From positions 1-5,039 of the forward strand of contig CAMGDO010000099.1 in assembly GCA_946042585.1 (NCBI GenBank): a stretch of DNA of 5,039 nucleotides. The letters are read 5' to 3'. The notes beneath the pieces are model-generated. The model had not been told where the DNA came from, ran no database searches, and worked only from the letters and a program-made list of their open reading frames with translations. Positions 1 to 5,039 of the stretch are shown piece after piece. The stretch is from an uncultured Clostridia bacterium. Its GTDB lineage: Bacteria > Bacillota > Clostridia > Christensenellales > Aristaeellaceae. Positions within the stretch are counted from its first letter, which is position 1, and every line of letters begins with the position of its first letter. Both the position numbers and the translations under genes were made by a program.

Positions 1-391
1 GCGACACCTCGTATCTTATGCGCGCCGTATGCCGCAGATGCATGAGCACTTCGTTTTCGATGCAGCGCGAAGCATAGGTGGCCAGCTTGTTTTTCTTTTC
101 GGGGTCGAAGGTGTTGACCGCCTTGATCAGACCGATGGTGCCGATGGAAATCAGATCCTCCAGCCCCACGCCCGTGTTTTCAAACTTCCGCGCAATGAAC
201 ACCACCAGCCGGAGATTGCGCTCAATGAGAATGGAGCGCACCGTGCCGTCGTCCTCCGGCAGCTTTTTCACCAGCTCCATCTCCTCCTCGCGCGTCAGCG
301 GCTGCGGCAGCGGCTCCGCCCCGCCAATGTAATACAGCGGATCAGCACATATCTTCGCCCACAGCGCATACAGCTGCCTTTTCACATCCAT
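1..391 (-). CDS. sigE: RNA polymerase sporulation sigma factor SigE precursor (pro-sigma-E), 3' end off the window
   Basis: Mother-cell sigma factor that directs RNA polymerase to early sporulation genes after asymmetric division. It is made as an inactive precursor tethered by an N-terminal pro-sequence. The visible 130 residues include [13 protein letters not shown] (20-32), which matches the B. subtilis SigE processing region (YYIGGSEALPPPL). They continue with [18 protein letters not shown] (58-75), [18 protein letters not shown] (78-95, region 2.1-2.2, core binding) and [17 protein letters not shown] (105-121, region 2.3-2.4, -10 melting and recognition), ending at RIRYEVS. Regions 3 and 4, roughly 110 residues, lie beyond the left edge. 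The start is ATG at 391, preceded by GGAGG; an in-frame TGA at 400-398 rules out any longer N-terminus. The pro-segment is therefore only about 19-20 residues (27 in B. subtilis). It keeps a basic, amphipathic character (K4, R5, W11, K13). The gene follows spoIIGA by 19 bp in the usual spoIIG order. Confidence 0.96.
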   Translation of the reverse strand, partial: MDVKRQLYALWAKICADPLYYIGGAEPLPQPLTREEEMELVKKLPEDDGTVRSILIERNLRLVVFIARKFENTGVGLEDLISIGTIGLIKAVNTFDPEKKNKLATYASRCIENEVLMHLRHTARIRYEVS

Positions 392-398
392 TCCCGTT

Positions 399-408
399 CA
401 CCCTCCTC
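399..408 (-). promoter_or_regulatory. Ribosome binding site of sigE
   Basis: Reading the minus strand, a GAGGAGGG Shine-Dalgarno sequence sits just after the spoIIGA stop codon and about 9 nt before the ATG at 391. It lies in the 19-bp gap, so sigE has its own strong initiation site and need not depend on translational coupling to spoIIGA. Confidence 0.8.
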
Positions 409-410
409 AT

Positions 411-1172
411 TTACAGATTCAGCGTCGGCGGCAAAAGCGCGCGCTGTCCTTCCAGCGTTCCCGACACCGCCACCACCGCGTCAGCCGCCCTCCACACACG
501 CCCGCAGCGCACATACAGCGCCCGGGGTCTAAAGCACATCAGCATCCCCCTGCCCGCCGCCGTGCGCACGCAGATCAGCCGGAATCCGCGCGGAAGCGTC
601 TCCAGCCGGTCGCACGCCATGCCGGGCGGCATATAGGCGCTCACCGCCCGGTATCCCACCACCACCACCGGCAGATCCGTCACCGGATCGCGCAGCATGT
701 TTCCCGTGTCCACCATGCCGTTGAGCGTCACGCCGCCGCCCTCAAAGAGCAGGCGGACGTCCGCCCGCTCCCCTGCCTTCGACTGGTGTCGCACCAGCAG
801 ATATGCGGCAAACGCAGCCGCCGGCACACAGGCGACCGTGGCTGACAGCACGCGCATTCCCAGCACATGCAGCCGCTGCGCGATGCCCGCTGCCATAAGA
901 CCCATCAGAAACAGCTGCAGGGTACCCCGCGGCGCGCGGTGCAGCCCAAACGCCAGCAGCGCCATCAGCGCAGCCAATGGCAGCGCGGCATACACGCCGG
1001 CGCGCGCCCCCCATATGCGCAGCGCCGCCATGGACAGCAGCGTGCCCGCCAGTGCAGACAGAAAAATCCTTCCTGCCCGTGCGCGCAGCGAGCTCAGGCG
1101 CGATGCCGCCAGCAGGCATATCATGTCCATCAGCAGGTTCACGCACACATACCATTCGCCCGCGATGACCAT
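411..1172 (-). CDS. spoIIGA: SpoIIGA, sigma-E factor-processing aspartic protease
   Basis: Integral membrane protease that cleaves the pro-sequence from pro-SigE at the sporulation septum, after a signal (SpoIIR in B. subtilis) from the forespore. The 253-residue product has the family layout. About five hydrophobic segments span roughly 7-25, 35-53, 59-77, 86-104 and 107-127. A soluble C-terminal protease domain follows, carrying GMVDTGNMLRDPVTDLPVVV (152-171), in which D155-T156-G157 is the catalytic motif of a retropepsin-like dimeric aspartic protease (B. subtilis has DSGN with D183). The N-terminus has the typical N12...D16 spacing in the first helix. It is shorter than B. subtilis SpoIIGA (309 residues), mostly in loops and the C-terminus. 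ATG 1172 is supported by GGAGG 10 nt upstream. It sits directly before sigE, which fixes the assignment even though overall similarity is low. The gene is probably transcribed from the Spo0A-type promoter at 1197-1229. Confidence 0.95.
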   Translation of the reverse strand: MVIAGEWYVCVNLLMDMICLLAASRLSSLRARAGRIFLSALAGTLLSMAALRIWGARAGVYAALPLAALMALLAFGLHRAPRGTLQLFLMGLMAAGIAQRLHVLGMRVLSATVACVPAAAFAAYLLVRHQSKAGERADVRLLFEGGGVTLNGMVDTGNMLRDPVTDLPVVVVGYRAVSAYMPPGMACDRLETLPRGFRLICVRTAAGRGMLMCFRPRALYVRCGRVWRAADAVVAVSGTLEGQRALLPPTLNL

Positions 1173-1180
1173 CCTTTCAC

Positions 1181-1188
1181 TTCCTCCC
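1181..1188 (-). promoter_or_regulatory. Ribosome binding site of spoIIGA
   Basis: The minus strand reads GGGAGGAA here, with the GGAGG core 10 nt before the ATG at 1172. It lies almost at the predicted transcription start (near 1189), so the leader would be very short, about 17 nt. Confidence 0.75.
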
Positions 1189-1196
1189 TGCGCCCC

Positions 1197-1229
1197 ATCA
1201 TAGCGCGTCCTTTCTTACGCGCCTGTCGA
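1197..1229 (-). promoter_or_regulatory. Probable spoIIG promoter (sigma-A type, long spacer)
   Basis: Seen on the minus strand: a -10 element TATGAT (1202-1197, five of six matches to TATAAT) and a -35-like TCGACA (1229-1224, five of six matches to TTGACA), separated by 21 bp. The B. subtilis spoIIG promoter is known for a 22-bp spacer and for a Spo0A box overlapping the -35, and the same arrangement appears here. A start near 1189 is inferred from the -10. The promoter lies directly downstream of the aldolase terminator and immediately upstream of spoIIGA. Confidence 0.65.
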
Positions 1230-1230
1230 T
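1224..1230 (+). promoter_or_regulatory. Putative Spo0A box overlapping the -35 (site-2 position)
   Basis: The plus strand reads TGTCGAT, one mismatch from the 0A-box consensus TGTCGAA (TGNCGAA). It overlaps the -35-like element and lies about -35 to -41 from the inferred start. In B. subtilis spoIIG, Spo0A~P bound at the equivalent place contacts sigma-A. A single heptamer is short, so the support comes from its position. Confidence 0.5.
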
Positions 1231-1249
1231 GCAGGGAGCGAAAAAGCGC

Positions 1250-1284
1250 GAAAAAAATCGCCCTTCGTTTTGACGAAGAGCGAT
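1250..1284 (-). terminator. Rho-independent terminator of the threonine aldolase gene
   Basis: In minus-strand RNA, 1284-1274 (AUCGCUCUUCG) pairs with 1267-1257 (CGAAGGGCGAU) as an 11-bp stem. An extra U-A pair can close the loop to CAAA. The run of T from 1257 to 1251 follows directly. The one imperfect position (1279/1262) is a G-U wobble in minus-strand RNA but a C-A mismatch in plus-strand RNA, and the T tract is only on the minus side, so it acts leftward. It lies 36 bp after the aldolase stop and isolates spoIIGA-sigE from upstream transcription. Confidence 0.88.
1271..1277 (+). promoter_or_regulatory. Putative upstream Spo0A box (site-1 position)
   Basis: The plus strand reads TGACGAA, a full match to the degenerate consensus TGNCGAA, in the same orientation as the box at 1224 and 47 bp from it. 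It lies about -82 to -88 from the inferred spoIIG start, close to the upstream Spo0A site of the B. subtilis promoter. It sits in the stem and loop of the aldolase terminator, so the match could also be chance. Confidence 0.4.
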
Positions 1285-1319
1285 CGGAAGAAATATTGCT
1301 GCAGCTGCTTCCCGGAAGC

Positions 1320-2348
1320 TTACAGGCTTTCAATGGCGGAAAGCAGCACCTGAAGGTTTTCCTCCGTGGTGGCCCAGCTGGTGCAGAAGCGCACCGCGTC
1401 GTGCGTATCATCCACCTTCTGCCAGAAGGAAAAGATGAACTGCTGCGCCAGCTTTTCTCGCTGGGCGTGGGTGAGCACGGGGAACTGCTGATTGGTGGGG
1501 GATTCGTAGAGCATCGAAATGCCCCTGTCTGCAAAGGCGTCGCGGATTCGCATCGCCTGACGCACGGCGTTTTCATTGATGCGCAGATACAGATTGTCGG
1601 TAAACAGCGTATCAAACTGCAAGCCCAGCAGCCGTCCCTTGGCGAGCATGCCGCCGCGCTGCTTGATATGATAGCGGAAATCCTTTTGCAGGGCAGGGTT
1701 GACAATGACCACCGCCTCGCCAAAGAGCGCGCCGCACTTGGTGCCGCCGATGTAGAAAACATCGCACAGTCGCGCCAGATCGGGCAGCGTCACATCGCCC
1801 GCCGCCAGCCCGTAGCCCAGCCGCGCGCCGTCCACAAAGAGAGGAATGCTCAGCGCCCGGCAGGTATCAGACAGCGCCGTCAGTTCAGACAGCGAATAGA
1901 GCGAACCGCCCTCGGTGGGGTGCGAAATATACACCATCGCAGGCTGCACGATGTGCTCATGCGTGCCGTCGGCATAGTGTCCGCGCACAGCGTCCTCCAC
2001 CTGACGGGCGGTGATTTTGCCATTGACGCCGGGCAGGGGCAGCGCCTTGTGCCCGGTGGCTTCAATCGCGCCCGTTTCGTGCACGTTGATATGGCCGGTG
2101 TCGGCACACAGAACGCCCTGATGGGGACGGAGAATGGAGGCGATCACCGTGGCGTTGGCCTGCGTGCCGCCCACCAGAAAATGCACCTGCGCCCGGGGCG
2201 CCTGACAGGCAGAGAGAATCTTCTCCCGCGCGCTGGCGCAGTATTCGTCCTCGCCATAGCCCACAGTCTGGCACAGATTGGTCTGCGTCAGGCGGCGCAG
2301 AATGCTCTCGTGCGCGCCCTCGGTATAGTCGCATTCAAAATGAATCAC
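1320..2348 (-). CDS. ltaE: Low-specificity L-threonine aldolase family protein (PLP-dependent)
   Basis: A PLP-dependent fold-type I enzyme of the beta-eliminating lyase/threonine aldolase family, expected to cleave L-threonine or L-allo-threonine to glycine and acetaldehyde in the cytoplasm. The 342-residue product begins VIHFECDYTEGAHESILRRL, a typical N-terminus for the Firmicute branch. Key sites are YGEDEYC (31-37), the phosphate-binding GGTQAN (60-65), H86 and H90 in the segment that stacks on the cofactor ring, DGARLGYG (173-180) with D173 for the pyridine nitrogen, and FYIGGTKCGALFGE (198-211) with K204 as the Schiff-base lysine. GTG 2348 is chosen because homology begins there and AAGGA lies 7 nt upstream; an open extension to 2411 would overlap the promoter. 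The gene lies between uvrA and spoIIGA with its own promoter and terminator. This clade is divergent from E. coli LtaE, so the symbol is tentative and exact substrate preference cannot be read. Confidence 0.92.
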   Translation of the reverse strand: MIHFECDYTEGAHESILRRLTQTNLCQTVGYGEDEYCASAREKILSACQAPRAQVHFLVGGTQANATVIASILRPHQGVLCADTGHINVHETGAIEATGHKALPLPGVNGKITARQVEDAVRGHYADGTHEHIVQPAMVYISHPTEGGSLYSLSELTALSDTCRALSIPLFVDGARLGYGLAAGDVTLPDLARLCDVFYIGGTKCGALFGEAVVIVNPALQKDFRYHIKQRGGMLAKGRLLGLQFDTLFTDNLYLRINENAVRQAMRIRDAFADRGISMLYESPTNQQFPVLTHAQREKLAQQFIFSFWQKVDDTHDAVRFCTSWATTEENLQVLLSAIESL

Positions 2349-2355
2349 AAAATCA

Positions 2356-2360
2356 TCCTT
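2356..2360 (-). promoter_or_regulatory. Ribosome binding site deciding the GTG start of the aldolase gene
   Basis: The minus strand reads AAGGA, 7 nt before the GTG at 2348. It supports this start over any start further upstream, and the same GTG is where family similarity begins (VIHFE). Confidence 0.65.
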
Positions 2361-2382
2361 TCCGGAAACAGAAGATGACAGT

Positions 2383-2411
2383 ATTATAGCCCGGCAGCGC
2401 GGGATGCGCAA
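2383..2411 (-). promoter_or_regulatory. Probable sigma-A promoter of the aldolase gene
   Basis: A perfect TATAAT -10 lies on the minus strand at 2388-2383. A weak -35 candidate, TTGCGC (2411-2406), lies 17 bp upstream, just after the uvrA stop codon. Transcription would start near 2376, giving a leader of about 28 nt. No terminator with a T tract is visible between uvrA and this promoter, so read-through from uvrA is also possible. Confidence 0.6.
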
Positions 2412-2415
2412 GCGG

Positions 2416-5039
2416 TCAGCGCAGGGGCGCTACGCCCGCGCGGCGCAGAAACTGTCCGGTATAGCTCTTTTCCACGGCGGCAACCTCCTCGGGCGTGCCA
2501 CAGGCGACCACCTCGCCGCCCCGGTCGCCGCCCTCCGGCCCCAGGTCGATCAGATAATCGGCGGTCTTGAGCACGTCCAGATTGTGCTCAATGACCAGCA
2601 CACTGTTGCCCGCGTCGGTCAGCTGCTGCAAAATGCGCACCAGACGGCTGACGTCATCCACATGCAGCCCGGTGGTGGGCTCGTCCAGCAGAATCATCGT
2701 GCGTCCTGTGGCGCGGCGGCTCAGCTCGGTGGCCAGCTTGACGCGCTGGGCTTCGCCGCCCGACAGCGTGGTGCTGGCCTGTCCCAGCCGCATATAGCCC
2801 AGTCCCACGTCGCTGAGCGTGCGCAGCTTGTTCATGATCTGCGGATGATTCTCAAACAGGCGCATGGCCTCCTCCACCGTCATGTCCAGCACATCCGCGA
2901 TGGAGCAGCCCCTGTATTTGACCTGCAATGTTTCGTGGTTATAGCGCTTACCGCCGCACACCTCGCAGGGAACATAAAGATCGGGCAGAAAATGCATCTC
3001 GATCTTGAGCAGACCGTCGCCCGAGCAGGCTTCGCACCGCCCGCCCTTGACATTGAAGGAAAAGCGGTTCTCGCGGTAGCCGCGCACCTTGGCTTCGTTG
3101 GTCTGGGCAAACACCTTGCGGATCAGATCAAACAGCCCGGTATAGGTGGCGGGATTGCTGCGCGGCGTGCGGCCGATGGGACTCTGGTCGATGCAGATGA
3201 TCTTGTCCAGCTGCTCCATACCCTCGATGCCGTCGCATTCGCCGGGGCGGGTGCGGGCGCGGTTCAGATCACGCGCCAGCGTTTTGTGCACGATGGCGTT
3301 GACCAGACTGGATTTGCCGCTGCCGCTGACGCCGCTGACGCAGCACAAAACGCCCAGTGGGAAGGCAACGTCGATGTTTTTCAGATTATGCTCGCGCGCG
3401 CCGCGCACGGTGAGATATCCTCTGGGCGTGCGGCGGACGGGAGGAATGGCAATGCTGCGCCGGCCTGCCAGATAATCGCCGGTGATGGAGCCGGGGGTCT
3501 GCATGATGTCCTCCACCGTGCCGCAGGCAACGATGCTGCCGCCATGCTCGCCCGCGCCCGGGCCGATATCCACCACATAGTCCGCGCTGCGCAGCGTTTC
3601 CTCATCGTGCTCCACCACAATCAGCGTGTTGCCCAGATCCCGCAGGTGACGCAGGGTGGAAAGCAGCCGCGCATTGTCGCGCTGATGCAGGCCGATGCTG
3701 GGCTCATCCAGAATATAGAGCACGCCGACCAGCCCCGAGCCGATCTGCGTGGCCAGGCGGATGCGCTGCGCCTCGCCGCCCGAAAGCGTAGCCGCCGCGC
3801 GCGACAGCGTGAGATAGTCCAGCCCCACATCGCACAGAAAGCCCAGGCGGTTGTCAATTTCCTTCAGAATGGGCGCTGCGATCATCCGCCGGGTGGATGT
3901 AAGCGCAAGGGAAGACAGAAACGCGCGCGCGGCGCGGATGTTCATATCCGACACCTCGGCGATGTTTTTGCCCCCCACGGTGACGGCCAGCGCTTCCTTT
4001 TTCAGTCGCAGACCGCCGCAGTCCGGGCAGCGCTCATGGCTCATCAGCTCCTCATAGGCGGCCTTCATGCTCTCGCTGCCCGTTTCGTGGTAGCGGCGCT
4101 CCAGCGAATTGACGACGCCCTCAAAGGCGGTATTGTATTCTCCCCGCCCGTTTACACTTTCATAAAACACGGGGATTTTTTTGCCCTTTGTGCCGTAGAG
4201 AATCACATCCATGGCGCTCCTGGGCAGCTCCTTCACCGGCACGTCCATGGAAAAGCCGTATGCGTCGGCCAGCGCCGAAAACATGCTGTTGGCAAAGGAG
4301 CCCTTTTCACCGCTGTTCCAGCCCATGCAGCTGACGGCGCCCTCCGACAGGCTTTTGTCCCGGTCGGGAATGCACAGATCGGGGCTGATTTTCATCAGCG
4401 TGCCCAGTCCCGAGCAGGTCGGGCAGGCGCCGTAGGGATTGTTGAAGGAGAACATGCGCGGCGCAAGCTCTTCTATATTGACGCCGCATTCCGGGCAGGC
4501 GTAATTCTGCGAATACTGCGTTTCGCTGCCCGTTTCGGTTTGCTGCACGGTGACCAGCCCGCCTGACTGCTTCATGGCGGTTTCCAGGCTGTCGGTGAGG
4601 CGCTGGCGCACGCTGTCGCGCACAATCAGGCGATCCACCACGATATCGATGGTGTGCTTTTTCTGCTTGTCAAGGGCCGGCGTTTCGTCCAGCGCATACA
4701 TTTCGCCGTCAATGCGCACGCGCAGAAAGCCGTCCCTGAGCGCCTGCTCCAGCAGCTTTGCATGCTCGCCCTTGCGGGCGCGCACCACGGGCGCAAGCAG
4801 CTGAATGCGCGTCCCCTCGGGCAGGGACAAGACGGACGCAACGATCTCATCCACGCTCTGCTGGCGGATTTCCCGCCCGCACTGCGGGCAGTGCGGCGTG
4901 CCGATGCGCGCATACATCAGGCGCAGATAGTCGTGAATCTCCGTGACCGTGCCCACTGTCGAGCGCGGGTTGCGCGCGGTGGTCTTCTGATCAATGGAGA
5001 TGGCTGGGGACAAGCCCTCGATCGAATCCACGTCGGGCT
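2416..5039 (-). CDS. uvrA: UvrABC excinuclease subunit A (UvrA), 5' end off the window
   Basis: Damage-recognition ATPase of nucleotide excision repair; it works as a dimer and loads UvrB on damaged DNA. About 873 residues are visible, opening with [18 protein letters not shown], which aligns near residue 71 of E. coli UvrA. About 70 N-terminal residues with the first Walker A lie beyond the right edge, and the GTG at 5031 is an internal valine, not a start. Counting that valine as 1: zinc module C179/C182...C203/C206, extra CxxC pairs at 48-51 and 335-338, first ABC signature LSGGE 416-420, first Walker B ILDEP (D442, E443), second Walker [10 protein letters not shown] (567-575, K573), second zinc module C666/C669...C689/C692, second signature 756-760, and second Walker B LLDEP (D783, E784). 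Both ATPase cassettes look intact and there is no frameshift. In many bacteria uvrB lies upstream; that part is not visible here. Confidence 0.98.
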   Translation of the reverse strand, partial: PDVDSIEGLSPAISIDQKTTARNPRSTVGTVTEIHDYLRLMYARIGTPHCPQCGREIRQQSVDEIVASVLSLPEGTRIQLLAPVVRARKGEHAKLLEQALRDGFLRVRIDGEMYALDETPALDKQKKHTIDIVVDRLIVRDSVRQRLTDSLETAMKQSGGLVTVQQTETGSETQYSQNYACPECGVNIEELAPRMFSFNNPYGACPTCSGLGTLMKISPDLCIPDRDKSLSEGAVSCMGWNSGEKGSFANSMFSALADAYGFSMDVPVKELPRSAMDVILYGTKGKKIPVFYESVNGRGEYNTAFEGVVNSLERRYHETGSESMKAAYEELMSHERCPDCGGLRLKKEALAVTVGGKNIAEVSDMNIRAARAFLSSLALTSTRRMIAAPILKEIDNRLGFLCDVGLDYLTLSRAAATLSGGEAQRIRLATQIGSGLVGVLYILDEPSIGLHQRDNARLLSTLRHLRDLGNTLIVVEHDEETLRSADYVVDIGPGAGEHGGSIVACGTVEDIMQTPGSITGDYLAGRRSIAIPPVRRTPRGYLTVRGAREHNLKNIDVAFPLGVLCCVSGVSGSGKSSLVNAIVHKTLARDLNRARTRPGECDGIEGMEQLDKIICIDQSPIGRTPRSNPATYTGLFDLIRKVFAQTNEAKVRGYRENRFSFNVKGGRCEACSGDGLLKIEMHFLPDLYVPCEVCGGKRYNHETLQVKYRGCSIADVLDMTVEEAMRLFENHPQIMNKLRTLSDVGLGYMRLGQASTTLSGGEAQRVKLATELSRRATGRTMILLDEPTTGLHVDDVSRLVRILQQLTDAGNSVLVIEHNLDVLKTADYLIDLGPEGGDRGGEVVACGTPEEVAAVEKSYTGQFLRRAGVAPLR

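Noticed and set aside
344..410. An ATG directly after the spoIIGA stop (410-408) opening a mini frame of about 22 codons overlapping the sigE start.
   Set aside because: It overlaps the Shine-Dalgarno of sigE and has no ribosome binding site of its own; the AUG is most likely incidental to the AAATGAGGAGG sequence.
1139..1762. A 207-codon minus-strand open frame spanning the aldolase 3' half, the gap and the spoIIGA start.
   Set aside because: It is a frame-shifted shadow of the aldolase gene, with Ser/Arg/Cys-rich composition, and it reads through the terminator hairpin.
867..2378. A 503-codon open frame on the plus strand across spoIIGA, the gap and the aldolase gene.
   Set aside because: It runs antisense through two real genes and through a terminator, has biased low-information composition and shows no family motif.
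2349..2411. Extending the aldolase protein 21 residues upstream to 2411.
   Set aside because: The extension would be encoded by the promoter -10 and leader, is unlike the family N-terminus, and lacks a ribosome binding site, whereas GTG 2348 has one.
2404..4566. A 720-codon open frame on the plus strand opposite uvrA.
   Set aside because: It is entirely antisense to a clearly identified UvrA. Its translation is rich in Ala, His, Gln and Arg with no recognisable domain, as expected when GC-rich codons suppress stop codons in the complementary frame.
5029..5031. GTG at 5031 as the start of uvrA.
   Set aside because: The frame remains open to the window edge and encodes the conserved PDVDSIEGL context; UvrA needs the upstream Walker A, so the true start is outside the window.

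Overview
This is a GC-rich, tightly packed window from the chromosome of an endospore-forming Firmicute. The best guess is a high-GC Clostridia lineage; the genus cannot be read from the sequence. The evidence for a spore former is the adjacent pair spoIIGA-sigE, the protease and pro-sigma factor of the mother-cell sporulation programme. All four genes lie on the minus strand, so the biological order runs from right to left: uvrA (5' end off the right edge), a threonine-aldolase-family gene, spoIIGA, then sigE (3' end off the left edge).

Region by region, in transcription order. (1) 5039-2416 is uvrA, lacking only about 70 N-terminal residues, including the first Walker A loop. (2) 2415-2349 is a short gap with a TATAAT -10 element, so the next gene probably has its own promoter. 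(3) 2348-1320 is a PLP-dependent low-specificity L-threonine aldolase that starts at GTG. (4) 1319-1173 holds no gene. It contains a strong intrinsic terminator for the aldolase gene and then a probable spoIIG promoter. That promoter has a TATGAT -10, a TCGACA -35-like element, a 21-bp spacer and two Spo0A-box-like heptamers, an arrangement like the known Spo0A~P-activated spoIIG promoter of Bacillus subtilis. (5) 1172-411 is spoIIGA. (6) 391-1 is the first 130 codons of sigE, 19 bp after the spoIIGA stop.

How they work together: SpoIIGA is a membrane aspartic protease that removes the N-terminal pro-sequence of SigE after asymmetric division, so the two genes form one functional unit. UvrA (nucleotide excision repair) and the aldolase (threonine/glycine metabolism) look like ordinary housekeeping neighbours, separated from the sporulation operon by the terminator. 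I see no mobile element, CRISPR array, tRNA or rRNA, and no novel system. The most interesting points are the spoIIG control region, with one 0A box buried in the upstream terminator, and the unusually short SigE pro-sequence.
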